Of a stretch of DNA of 64,000 nt, positions 33,305 to 42,074 are shown piece after piece. A model generated the notes under the pieces. The model was not told the DNA's origin, did not search any database, and worked only from the letters and a program-made list of their open reading frames with translations. The position numbers were made by a program, and so were the translations under genes. The stretch lies in NCBI GenBank assembly GCA_900466605.1, contig UBMU01000037.1, positions 85,863-149,862 of the forward strand, written 5' to 3'. Within the stretch, counting starts at the first letter, position 1. Each line of letters opens with the position of its first letter. The stretch is from Hyphomicrobiales bacterium. Lineage in GTDB: Bacteria > Pseudomonadota > Alphaproteobacteria > Rhizobiales > Rhizobiaceae.

Positions 33305-34209
33305 CTGCCGTTGGCAGCGGCGACGTTCATCTCCTCGAGAATCCAGTTTCGAAATGCCTTGATCTTTGGAACGTTGCGACGGGCCTCCGGATAGGCCAGC
33401 CAATAGTCCCAATCATCATCAGTGCAGACGAGTGGAAAAGGCTGGATCAGCCGACCCGCGGCAAGGTCATCGCGGTAGAATTCTGGCGTCAAGATCGCTA
33501 CGCCCTGTCCCGCAAGGGCGGCATTTGCCTCAAACGCTTGCGCACCCAGCCGGCTGCGAGGTCTACCCGCAAGGTCAGGGTCGGCGACACCAGCCGCCTC
33601 GAACCACAGGGCCCACCAGGTGTCTCCGGCATCGATCAATCGCAGCTTGAGAAGATCCCTCGGGTGCTGGATACCTCCGATGCTATCTGCAAGTTCGGGG
33701 CTCAGCATCGGTGTGAAATCGATCGCCATCAGCCGATGGGACACAAGACCCGGCCAGTTGCCCTTGCCGCTGCGGATCGCAATGTCGGCCGACTCCCGGG
33801 CAAAGTCGATCAGCGCATCCGATGTGACCAACCGTACGGCAGTAGCCGGATACTTGAGATGGAACGAGCCGAGATGGCGCGCCAGCCATTGCGAGGCAAA
33901 TGTCGGGGTAGAGTGAATGAGCAGCGTTTCCTCGGCTGCGCCACGAACCGACGCCATCGCGTCATGCAGCATGGCGAAGGCTTCGGTCACCTTTGGTGCC
34001 AATCGTTCGCCGGCATCGGTCAGCGTAATATTGCGCGGTCGGCGCAGGAAGAGCGGCTCGCCGATGTTATCCTCCAGCAACTTCACCTGGTAGCTGACAG
34101 CCGTCTGCGTCATGCCAAGTTCGTCGCCAGCCTTGGTGAAACTGCCGCGCCGCGCGACCGCCTCGAAAACCCGCAAGGCGTTCAATGGAAATTGCTTCGA
34201 CAGCTTCAT
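33301..34209 (-). CDS. GcvA-like LysR family transcriptional regulator
   Basis: The 302-residue protein starts at 34209 (MKLSKQFPLNALRVFEAVARRGSFTKAGDELGMTQTAVSYQVKLLE), the usual opening of GcvA-type LysR regulators. The effector domain from about 90 ends with DDDWDYWLAYPEARRNVPKIKAFRNWI. It is divergent from the DUF1127 gene, and two similar direct repeats (34223-34240 and 34283-34299) lie between them. It could control the DUF1127 gene, the xdh operon or itself; the sequence does not decide this. Confidence 0.9.
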   Translation of the reverse strand: MKLSKQFPLNALRVFEAVARRGSFTKAGDELGMTQTAVSYQVKLLEDNIGEPLFLRRPRNITLTDAGERLAPKVTEAFAMLHDAMASVRGAAEETLLIHSTPTFASQWLARHLGSFHLKYPATAVRLVTSDALIDFARESADIAIRSGKGNWPGLVSHRLMAIDFTPMLSPELADSIGGIQHPRDLLKLRLIDAGDTWWALWFEAAGVADPDLAGRPRSRLGAQAFEANAALAGQGVAILTPEFYRDDLAAGRLIQPFPLVCTDDDWDYWLAYPEARRNVPKIKAFRNWILEEMNVAAANGS

Positions 34210-34222
34210 GGATAAGCTCTCT

Positions 34223-34299
34223 TTATGCATCCAGATGATTGTTCGATTGGAATTGCAGCATTTATTGGCGCAACCTGCAACCTTATGCATCAGATTATT
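34223..34299. repeat. Two direct repeats in the LysR-DUF1127 divergent promoter
   Basis: TTATGCATCCAGATGATT (34223-34240) recurs as TTATGCATCAGATTATT (34283-34299). The copies are 60 bases apart, or close to six helical turns, as expected for a regulator that binds two sites on the same face of DNA. Confidence 0.55.
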
Positions 34300-34310
34300 G
34301 AGGTGATGTC

Positions 34311-34514
34311 ATGGATTGCGTCGCTGTCGAACAAGATAGACCTGCAAAGGCTGCCGGGGTTATCGGATGGTTTCCGGCCTTTGGCCGAAGGCTAGTGCGC
34401 CGCCTGTCCGGACGTGACAGGCTGGAGCTGGAGGGCATGCCGGATCGCGTCAAACGCGACCTCGGCTTCATGGACGGGCGAGAACCACGTTACGAACAAG
34501 AATTGTGGCGATAG
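34311..34514 (+). CDS. DUF1127 family small protein
   Basis: The 67-residue basic protein carries the DUF1127 domain in its second half: RRLVRRLSGRDRLELEGMPDRVKRDLGFMDGREPRYEQ, with the conserved R-D-L-G turn. Such small proteins in alphaproteobacteria have been linked to RNA metabolism and phosphate or stress adaptation in characterised examples; the role of this copy is unknown. It is transcribed away from the GcvA-like LysR and ends before the hairpin at 34535-34553 that separates it from the convergent xdhB. Confidence 0.85.
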   Translation: MDCVAVEQDRPAKAAGVIGWFPAFGRRLVRRLSGRDRLELEGMPDRVKRDLGFMDGREPRYEQELWR

Positions 34515-34534
34515 GTCTGGCGACGGGTCTAGTG

Positions 34535-34553
34535 GCAGCGCTCAAGGCGCTGC
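34535..34553. terminator. Hairpin between convergent DUF1127 gene and xdhB
   Basis: GCAGCGC and GCGCTGC form a 7-bp stem with a 5-base loop, located 20 bases after the DUF1127 stop and 5 bases beyond the xdhB stop. No T-run; termination is likely but not certain. Confidence 0.45.
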
Positions 34554-34558
34554 TACGA

Positions 34559-36898
34559 TCAGACCTTCTTCATGCGCTCGACTGCCATCAAGATGCGTTC
34601 TGGCGTTGCCGGTGAATCCAGGTGCGGGCACACCTTGTAGCTTGCAACGCTGGCAACTGCCATGGAAAGCGCCTCCAGCACTGAAATCGCCAGCATGAAC
34701 GGCGGTTCGCCGACGGCCTTGGAACGGCCGATCGTGTGCTCTGTATTTTCCGACCATTCGGCAAGCCGCACGTTGAAGATCTTCGGCCGGTCGGAGGCGA
34801 GCGGAATCTTGTAGGTCGATGGCGCATGCGTGCGCAGCCGGCCCTTTGCATCCCACCAAAGCTCTTCAGTCGTCAGCCAACCCATGCCCTGCACGAACGC
34901 GCCCTCGACCTGTCCAATGTCGATAGCCGGGTTCAACGAACGCCCGACATCATGCAGGATATCGGTGCGGTCGATCAGATATTCGCCTGTCAACGTGTCG
35001 ATCGAGACTTCCGAGCAGGACGCTCCATAGGAATAGTAGTAGAACGGCGTGCCACGACCGGCGGCGCGATCCCAATGGATCTTGGGCGTCTTGTAGAAGC
35101 CGGCTGCGGAGAGCTGCACGCGCGCGAAGTACGCCTGCTTGACGAAGTCGGGGAAAGCGAACTCCTTGTCGCCAATGCGCACACGGTTCGGCAGGAACAC
35201 GACATCCGTCGAGGGTACCCCCCACTTTTCGGCGGCAAAGGCGACCAGTCTCTCCTTGATCTGGCGAGCGGCGTCGTAGGCAGCCATGCCGTTGAGGTCC
35301 GAGCCCGATGAGGCTGCGGTGGCCGAGGTATTCGGCACCTTCCCAGTTGTCGTCGCCGTAATCTTCACATGCTCGATATCTACTTGGAAACTGTCGGCGA
35401 GCACCTGCGCGACCTTGGTATAGAGCCCTTGGCCCATTTCCGTGCCGCCGTGGTTCAAGTGAATCGAACCGTCTTGATAAATATGGACCAGCGCACCAGC
35501 CTGGTTGAAAGCGGTCATGGTGAAGGAGATGCCGAATTTTACCGGCGTCAGCGCAATGCCCTTCCGGATGTAACGGCTATTGCGGTTGAACTCTATGATG
35601 GCGTTGCGGCGTGTCTGATATTCGGCGCTCTCTTCCAGTTCGCCGACAATGCGTTCCAGAATGCTGTCTTCGACCTCCTGGTGGTAGGGGGTCAGCGTGC
35701 GGCCAGAGCCGGGCCGGCCGTAGAAGTTCAGCTTGCGAACCTCTAGCGGGTCCTTGCCGACCGCATAGGCGATCTCCTCGATGAAGCGCTCGGCTCCGAG
35801 CATGCCCTGAGGGCCGCCGAAGCCACGAAAGGCAGTGTTGGAGACGGTGTGCGTCTTCAGGGGCTTCGAGGTTAGATGGACGTGCGGATAGAAGTAGCTG
35901 GAATCGGCATGAAACAGCGCTCGATCGGTCACCGGGCCCGAGAGGTCGGAGGAGAACCCGCAGCGCGCGGCATAGGTGGCATCGACGGCGTGGATGCGGC
36001 CTTCGTCATCGAAGCCGAGCTCGTAGTCGACGAGGAAGTCGTGACGCTTTCCGGTTGCGGCCATATCCTCGTCGCGGTCGGGACGGAACTTGATGGCGCG
36101 CTTCAGTTTCTTGGCCGCAATCGCGGCAAGGGCAGCAAACTGGTTGCCCTGTGTCTCCTTGCCGCCGAAACCGCCGCCCATACGGCGGACGTTCACGGTG
36201 ATGGCGTTCGAGGGAATATTCAGCACATGGCCAACGATATGCTGGATCTCGCTCGGGTGCTGGGTGGAGGACCAGATGGCAACCTCATCGTCCTCGCCGG
36301 GGATCGCCACAGCGATATGGCTCTCCAGGTAGAAGTGTTCCTGGCCGCCTATTCGCATCTGACCTGTCAGCCGGCGCGGGGCATTCGCCATCTCGCCCTT
36401 GGCATCACCGCGCTGCAAGGTCATTGGCGTGATGACGAGCGGGCTGCCATTCTCAAGCGCGCCGTCTATATCGCTCCAGTGCGGCAGATCGCGATACTCG
36501 ATCTTCGCCTTGCGCGCCGCGCGACGGGCGATCTCGCGCGTCTCGGCAATGACGGCGAAGATTGGCTGGTTGTGGAATTCCACCTTCTTTTCCGCCAGCA
36601 GCGGCTCGTCATGGCTGCCGTTCGAGCTGACGTCATTGGCGCCGGGCACGTCCTTGCCGGTGAAGACCCAGATGACGCCGGGTGCCGCGCTAACCTCGGA
36701 AAGGTCCATGCTGACGATCTCGGCATGTGCTCGGTCGGAAAGGCCGAGCGCGCCGTGCAGCATATCGGCAGGCTCCGGCAGGTCATCGATGTAGTCGGCG
36801 GTGCCGGTAACATGCTTGTGCGCGGAATCGTGACGGAGCGAGCCGTGCATTGCGCCATTGATTATGAACTTCGGATCGGGGAGGGTTGATTTGTCCAT
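34559..36898 (-). CDS. xdhB: Xanthine dehydrogenase, molybdopterin-binding subunit
   Basis: The 779-residue large subunit carries the molybdenum cofactor and oxidises hypoxanthine and xanthine to urate with XdhA. The start GSLRHDSAHKHVTGTADYIDDLPEP, the MRRMGGGFGGKE motif that binds the cofactor, GMGWLTTEELWWD and the late GEPPFMLAISVLEALS are all typical. Length is normal for bacterial XdhB. Its ATG directly follows the TAA of xdhA (TAAATG), so translation is coupled. No xdhC maturation gene is seen next to it; it must lie elsewhere. Confidence 0.95.
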   Translation of the reverse strand: MDKSTLPDPKFIINGAMHGSLRHDSAHKHVTGTADYIDDLPEPADMLHGALGLSDRAHAEIVSMDLSEVSAAPGVIWVFTGKDVPGANDVSSNGSHDEPLLAEKKVEFHNQPIFAVIAETREIARRAARKAKIEYRDLPHWSDIDGALENGSPLVITPMTLQRGDAKGEMANAPRRLTGQMRIGGQEHFYLESHIAVAIPGEDDEVAIWSSTQHPSEIQHIVGHVLNIPSNAITVNVRRMGGGFGGKETQGNQFAALAAIAAKKLKRAIKFRPDRDEDMAATGKRHDFLVDYELGFDDEGRIHAVDATYAARCGFSSDLSGPVTDRALFHADSSYFYPHVHLTSKPLKTHTVSNTAFRGFGGPQGMLGAERFIEEIAYAVGKDPLEVRKLNFYGRPGSGRTLTPYHQEVEDSILERIVGELEESAEYQTRRNAIIEFNRNSRYIRKGIALTPVKFGISFTMTAFNQAGALVHIYQDGSIHLNHGGTEMGQGLYTKVAQVLADSFQVDIEHVKITATTTGKVPNTSATAASSGSDLNGMAAYDAARQIKERLVAFAAEKWGVPSTDVVFLPNRVRIGDKEFAFPDFVKQAYFARVQLSAAGFYKTPKIHWDRAAGRGTPFYYYSYGASCSEVSIDTLTGEYLIDRTDILHDVGRSLNPAIDIGQVEGAFVQGMGWLTTEELWWDAKGRLRTHAPSTYKIPLASDRPKIFNVRLAEWSENTEHTIGRSKAVGEPPFMLAISVLEALSMAVASVASYKVCPHLDSPATPERILMAVERMKKV

Positions 36899-38365
36899 TT
36901 ATGCGACCTCCTCGAAACGCTTCAGTTCCGCCGGTGTGCCCGACGTTTCGAGATAGAAACGGGTCAGAAGGTTCTTGGCCGTCAGTTGGCGGTATTCAGC
37001 CGTTGCACGCCAGTCTGTCAACGGCTGGAAGTCGGAGTCGAAAGCTGCGCGGGCGGCCTCGATGGTGGCTTCGTTCCATGGGCGGCCCATTAGCTCGTTT
37101 TCGACCGCTCGGGCGCGTTTCGGCGTTCCTGCCATTCCGCCGAAGGCAATGCGGATGTCGTTGACGTCTCCTTCCCCATCCTGAGTTAGGTAGAAGGCGC
37201 CAAGGACGGCGGTTATATCCTCGTCACGGCGCTTGGTGATCTTGTAGACGGCAAACTGCGTTTCTTCCGCGGGGTAGGGCACGAAGATGCTTTCGACAAA
37301 CTCGCCGGGTCGGCGGTCCTGCTTGCCGTAGTCGATGAAGAAATCCTCCAGCCTCAACATGCGCGCTCCAGCCACCGAACGCAGCTTCACTGTGGCGCCG
37401 AGGGCAATCAATGGCGGCGGTGTATCGCCGATCGGCGAGCCGTTGGCGACGTTGCCACCGATCGTGCCCATGTTGCGTACCTGATCCCCGCCGATGCGGC
37501 TGATGAGGCGGCCGAGGGTAGGGACCTTGCCGGCGATGGTCTCGAAGGCGCGGCTGTAGGTGACACCTGCGCCGATCGTGAAGCCGCCATCGCCAGCGGT
37601 GATCGACTGCAGATCGGTCAGATGGTTTATGAAGACGACCGGGTTCAAGGCGCGCATCTGCTTGGTCACCCAAAGCCCCACGTCAGTCGATCCCGCGACG
37701 ATGGTGGCGGTCGGCTCTTCGGACAGCACACGTGCCAGGGCATCGAGCGATCCGGGCAGGACCAACCGGCCCTCTGTCGTGGTGATCGAGATGGTCTCGC
37801 TGTTTCGCATCGCCCAGAGGCGGGAGATGACCTCGGAGCGGGTCTTTTCGAGGGGGTCGAAGAGTGCGCTTGGGCGCGTGTGGCTCACCTGCTCGGCGGC
37901 TTTGACGATGGGCTCATAACCTGTGCAGCGACAGAGATTGCCTTGCAACGCCTTTTCGATGTCGGCTCGGCTCGGCTTGTCGTTGGAAAGCCAAAGGCCA
38001 TACATCGACATGATGAAGCCCGGCGTACAGAACCCGCATTGCGAGCCATGGGAATCGACTATCGCCTGCTGCACCGGATGCAATGTGCCGTCCCTGGCGG
38101 CCAGGTGCTCGACGGTGACGACATGGGTGGCGTTCAGCGACCCCAGGAAGCGGATGCAGGCGTTGACGGATTCGTAGTGCAGCTTACCGTCGATCAGACG
38201 TCCGACGAGAACTGTGCAGGCGCCGCAGTCACCTTCCGCGCATCCTTCCTTGGTGCCAGTCAACCGGCGCTTCAACCGGAGATAATCGAGAAGCGTCTCA
38301 GTCGGCCGGACGTCTCTAAGCGTGACGTCCTCGCCATTCAGGATGAAACGGATGCTGTCGTTCAT
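36899..38365 (-). CDS. xdhA: Xanthine dehydrogenase, iron-sulfur and FAD subunit
   Basis: The 488-residue small subunit has a plant-type 2Fe-2S site with Cys42, Cys47, Cys50 and Cys70, and a second 2Fe-2S site with Cys110, Cys113, Cys145 and Cys147 (CGFCTPG and CRCTGY). The FAD domain starts near residue 195 (GRLVLPGSLDALARVLSEEP) and contains TIGGNVANGSPIGD. Electrons from XdhB pass through these to NAD. It lies 34 bases downstream of bdhA and immediately upstream of xdhB, an order (bdhA-xdhA-xdhB) described as an operon in Sinorhizobium meliloti. Confidence 0.95.
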   Translation of the reverse strand: MNDSIRFILNGEDVTLRDVRPTETLLDYLRLKRRLTGTKEGCAEGDCGACTVLVGRLIDGKLHYESVNACIRFLGSLNATHVVTVEHLAARDGTLHPVQQAIVDSHGSQCGFCTPGFIMSMYGLWLSNDKPSRADIEKALQGNLCRCTGYEPIVKAAEQVSHTRPSALFDPLEKTRSEVISRLWAMRNSETISITTTEGRLVLPGSLDALARVLSEEPTATIVAGSTDVGLWVTKQMRALNPVVFINHLTDLQSITAGDGGFTIGAGVTYSRAFETIAGKVPTLGRLISRIGGDQVRNMGTIGGNVANGSPIGDTPPPLIALGATVKLRSVAGARMLRLEDFFIDYGKQDRRPGEFVESIFVPYPAEETQFAVYKITKRRDEDITAVLGAFYLTQDGEGDVNDIRIAFGGMAGTPKRARAVENELMGRPWNEATIEAARAAFDSDFQPLTDWRATAEYRQLTAKNLLTRFYLETSGTPAELKRFEEVA

Positions 38366-38399
38366 GTTGTTCCCTGGTTTTTATCTTTATTTTGAATGG

Positions 38400-39176
38400 T
38401 TATGCCGCAGTCCAACCACCGTCAATCGAGATATGGGTCCCGGTCACCTGCCGGGCTTCGTCGCTTGCGAGGTAGAGGGCCAGCGCACCAATCTCTTCCG
38501 CCTTGACGAATTCATGCGTCGGTTGGGCCTTGAGGATCACTTCGGTCTTGACCTGCTCCTCTGTCATGCCGCGCGCCTTGGCCGTATCGGGTATCTGCTT
38601 CTCCACGAGGGGCGTCAGCACGTAGCCCGGGCAGATGGCGTTCACCGTCACGCCAAATTCGGCGAGTTCCAGTGCCGCCGTCTTCGTCAGGCCTAATATA
38701 CCATGCTTTGCCGCGACATAGGCGGATTTGAACGGAGACGCGACCAGACCGTGCGCGGAGGCGATATTGACGATGCGCCCTTGTTTCTTCGCCTTCATCA
38801 GCGGAATCGCGGCACGCATCGTATGAAACGAGCTGGACAAGTTGATTGCGATGATCTGGTCCCACTTTTCGATCGGGAAGTCTTCGATCTTCTCGACATG
38901 CTGGATGCCGGCATTGTTGACCAGCACGTCCACGCTGCCGAAGGCTTTCGCAGCCGTGTCGATCAGATCGGCGATCTCAGCCGGTCTCGTCATGTCAGCC
39001 GGATGGTGGATTGCCTTCGCCTTCGAAGTTGATTCAAGTCTTTCAACTATGGCCTTGATTTCTTCGGGCTTTCCGAAACCGTTGATGACGACGTTGTCGC
39101 CCTTGCCGGCAAAGGCTGTTGCGATCGCAAGCCCGATGCCGCTGGTGGATCCGGTGACGACGACTGTTCTGGCCAT
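38400..39176 (-). CDS. bdhA: 3-hydroxybutyrate dehydrogenase
   Basis: The 258-residue SDR oxidises D-3-hydroxybutyrate to acetoacetate with NAD in the cytoplasm, in the breakdown of polyhydroxybutyrate. VVTGSTSGIGLAIATAFAGKGDNVVINGF, NNAGIQHVEKIEDFP, NIASAHGLVASPFKSAYVAAKHG (Ser, Tyr, Lys) and the typical AICPGYVLTPLVEKQIPDTAKARGMTEEQV loop closely match characterised rhizobial BdhA. GAGGAGAAGAGA precedes ATG 39176. It is first in the bdhA-xdhA-xdhB operon, joining polyester and purine breakdown on one transcript. Confidence 0.94.
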   Translation of the reverse strand: MARTVVVTGSTSGIGLAIATAFAGKGDNVVINGFGKPEEIKAIVERLESTSKAKAIHHPADMTRPAEIADLIDTAAKAFGSVDVLVNNAGIQHVEKIEDFPIEKWDQIIAINLSSSFHTMRAAIPLMKAKKQGRIVNIASAHGLVASPFKSAYVAAKHGILGLTKTAALELAEFGVTVNAICPGYVLTPLVEKQIPDTAKARGMTEEQVKTEVILKAQPTHEFVKAEEIGALALYLASDEARQVTGTHISIDGGWTAA

Positions 39177-39354
39177 TCTCTTCTCCTCAAGCCGTTTTGC
39201 GACGCAATCAAGTTGAGGTTATGCGCAAAGCATCTCTGCTGGCAATTGCGCTGACGGCAAATCTCTTGTGTCGAAGGGGTGAAGGGGTTCTTTCCTCGTT
39301 CGCCCTCCTGTCCTATTGATTTCTCCCGACAATCACGATCAGGGGAGGACTGGC

Positions 39355-40848
39355 ATGAGCGGATATGTTCTGGCAATCGACCAGGGGACGACATCGACAC
39401 GCGCGATCGTCTTTGACGGCGAAATGCAGATCGCCGGTGCGGGCCAGAAGGAGTTCAGCCAGATTTACCCTCGTTCCGGCTGGGTGGAGCACGATCCGGA
39501 GGAAATATGGGATTCCGTCGTCTCGACGATCAAGATGGCGATCCGCGAGGCGGGGATCGAGGCGAAGGACATCGCTGCGCTCGGTATTACCAACCAGCGC
39601 GAAACCGTCGTTGTCTGGGAGCGCGAGAGTGGCAAGCCGATCCACAACGCGATCGTCTGGCAAGACAGGCGTACGGCCAGCTATTGCGACAAGCTGAAGA
39701 GGCAGGATCTCGAAAAGACCTTCACAAAGAAGACGGGCCTTCTCCTCGACCCATATTTCTCGGGCACCAAGCTTTCGTGGCTGCTTGCCAACGTCAAGGG
39801 CGCGCGGGCTCGCGCTGCCAAGGGCGAATTATGCTTCGGCACGGTCGATGCCTTCCTGATCTGGCGGCTGACCGGCGGCAAGGTGTTCGCGACCGATGCG
39901 ACAAACGCTTCCCGTACACTGATGTACAACATTGCCGACAACAACTGGGACAAGGATTTGCTGGAGATCCTGCGCGTCCCGGCGGCGATGCTGCCTGAGG
40001 TGAAGGACTGCGCCGACGATTTCGGCATCACTGAAAAAGCTATTCTCGGGGCGGAGATAGCGATCCTCGGCGTCGCCGGCGACCAGCATGCCGCGACCAT
40101 TGGGCAGGCTTGCTTCGAGCCGGGGATGATGAAGTCGACCTACGGCACCGGCTGTTTCGCCCTGCTCAACACCGGCCGCGACATGGTTCGTTCAAAGAAC
40201 CGCCTACTGACGACGATCGCCTATCGGCTGAACGGTGAGACGACTTACGCGCTCGAAGGTTCGATCTTCATCGCGGGCGCTGCCGTGCAGTGGCTTCGCG
40301 ACGGGCTCGGCATTATCGATACGGCTTCGCGCACCGGCGAGCTTGCCGATGCCGCCGATCCGACGCAGGACGTCTATCTGGTGCCCGCCTTCACCGGGCT
40401 CGGCGCACCGCATTGGGATGCGAATGCGCGCGGGGCGATCTATGGGCTTACGCGCAACAGCGGTCCCAAGGAATTCGCCCGGGCTGCCCTCGAGGCCGTC
40501 TGCTACCAGTCGCGCGACCTGCTTGACGCCATGCACAAGGACTGGAAGGGCGGCGCTGACCACACGGTGCTGCGCGTCGATGGCGGCATGGTTGCCTCCG
40601 ACTGGACGATGCAGCGGCTGGCCGACATTTTGGATGCGCCGGTGGATCGGCCCGTCATTCTGGAGACGACCGCGCTCGGAGCGGCCTGGCTTGCCGGCAG
40701 CAAGGCCGGTGTGTGGCCGGATCTCGGGGGCTTTTCCAAAAGCTGGAAGCGCAACCGCCGCTTTGAACCCGATATGGACGAGAAGACCCGCGCCGCGAAG
40801 CTCAAGGGCTGGCGCAGCGCGGTCAAGCGCACGCTTTCGGACGCCTGA
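39355..40848 (+). CDS. glpK: Glycerol kinase
   Basis: The 497-residue FGGY-family kinase phosphorylates glycerol to sn-glycerol 3-phosphate using ATP. The N-terminal VLAIDQGTTSTRAIVFDG, GITNQRETVVVWERESGKPIHNAIVWQDRRT and the C-terminal YALEGSIFIAGAAVQWLRDGLG, with VDGGMVASDWTMQRLADILD, are diagnostic for GlpK. AGGGGAGGACTGGC supports ATG 39355. It diverges from bdhA across about 180 bases. No glp transport or dehydrogenase genes are adjacent. Confidence 0.95.
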   Translation: MSGYVLAIDQGTTSTRAIVFDGEMQIAGAGQKEFSQIYPRSGWVEHDPEEIWDSVVSTIKMAIREAGIEAKDIAALGITNQRETVVVWERESGKPIHNAIVWQDRRTASYCDKLKRQDLEKTFTKKTGLLLDPYFSGTKLSWLLANVKGARARAAKGELCFGTVDAFLIWRLTGGKVFATDATNASRTLMYNIADNNWDKDLLEILRVPAAMLPEVKDCADDFGITEKAILGAEIAILGVAGDQHAATIGQACFEPGMMKSTYGTGCFALLNTGRDMVRSKNRLLTTIAYRLNGETTYALEGSIFIAGAAVQWLRDGLGIIDTASRTGELADAADPTQDVYLVPAFTGLGAPHWDANARGAIYGLTRNSGPKEFARAALEAVCYQSRDLLDAMHKDWKGGADHTVLRVDGGMVASDWTMQRLADILDAPVDRPVILETTALGAAWLAGSKAGVWPDLGGFSKSWKRNRRFEPDMDEKTRAAKLKGWRSAVKRTLSDA

Positions 40849-40878
40849 TCCGCGCGCCTGTCAGCCGAACTGCGTCCG

Positions 40879-40903
40879 GGGAGGCAAGCGCAGCCTGCCT
40901 CCC
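40879..40903. terminator. Hairpin between convergent glpK and the frameshifted gene
   Basis: GGGAGGCA (40879-40886) pairs with TGCCTCCC (40896-40903) across a 9-base loop, 30 bases after glpK. There is no clear T-run. Confidence 0.45.
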
Positions 40904-40914
40904 AAAGCCTTGCG

Positions 40915-41876
40915 TCAGCGACGCAGCCAGGGCGTCGCGGTGCTCCAGAAGATGATGTTGGCGCCGAGATAGTTATCGGCGAAGTCAACGAACTCGTCCT
41001 TGGTGAACGGCTTTTTCGTCTTCGGGTTCTTGTAGGTCAAAGTCGGCTCCTGCACGGCGAGGCCGACGAAGGACAATTTGCCCTTGTACTTGTTGAAGAA
41101 AGGGTAGGAGTTCTTCATCTGGCCCTTGCGGTAAGGGACGATGTCGTGTCCGCCGAGGCCGACGTCATTCTTTGCTGCGAACTCGAAAAGCCGCCCCATG
41201 TAGTTGTGGTCGTTCTCCCATTCACAGGGCCAGAAATTTACGTACTGAACGACCCTGCTCTTGCTGAAGACCTTGCGGGCGAGGGCGAGATTTTCCATCT
41301 CGCCCTGGAAGTAGGCATCGCAGCTGTAGCCCTCGGGCTCGTGCTTCGGATCGAGGTCGATCGCGGTTTCCGGCAGATTGACGCCATAGACCTTGCCATC
41401 GAACTTCGCGGCGATCGCAATGAGCAGGGCCTGGTACCGCTGCCGCACCGCCGAATTCCATTGCTGCGCGACCCAGCCGGAGCCGACCGGCTTGTTCTCG
41501 CCGGGATTGTCGAACTGTGCCGTGATGCCGCCGGCGTACTCCTTGCCGGTCATCAGATAGTCGGGGACGTTTCTTGCCGTCGGCTCAAAGAACCGGTCCT
41601 GGATCTGGATGAAAAGCTTCTTGTTCAGGCCATCGAGCGTTGCAAGGTCGGCCTCGATCGCAGAGAAATCATACTCGCCCTGGCCGTTTCGAGCTGGCGC
41701 CAGTTGTAGACAATCTGTGCGCCGCCAATGTCGGGTCGGCTGAGAAGCGAGCGGGCTGCATCGAGGTCGCCGGAGCTCGTATAGATGAAGTTCTCGGGAG
41801 CAGAGGCGGCAAAAGCGACGTCGTGGAGGCACGAGACGAGCGCAAAGGTGGCAAGCAGGCGCAACGCTGATTTCAT
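40915..41876 (-). pseudogene. Frameshifted secreted TIM-barrel-like (glycoside hydrolase-like) gene
   Basis: Two frames must be joined to read this gene. The first starts at 41876 with a signal peptide (MKSALRLLATFALVSC, then AFAASAPENF) and continues to GGAQIVYNWRQLETAR near 41690. The rest, from NGQGEYDFSAIEADLATLDGLNKKLFIQIQDRFF to the stop at 40915, is in the other minus frame. The sequence YNWRQLE...GEYDFSAIEADL is the normal opening of beta/alpha-barrel glycosidase-like proteins, so one ancestral gene was split. The shift is consistent with loss of one base (or gain of two). Without other evidence it could be real inactivation or a sequencing error. Function of the family is not known to me. 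Confidence 0.75.
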
Positions 41877-42074
41877 TCTTGTCCCGGTTGTGAGGCGTTG
41901 GAGATTGCAGAGCAATTCCGGCCAAAGGTGGCGGCTTGATGGCGCGGACGTGGACGCCGTCTCGTTTTCGAGCGCGAAGGAAAGCCGGATTTGAGGCCGA
42001 TGACGGGTTGAGATGGCCGCAAGCAAGGGCTATGAGCGCAAGCTTGCTTCCCCAATCAACAAGGCACTCCCGGC

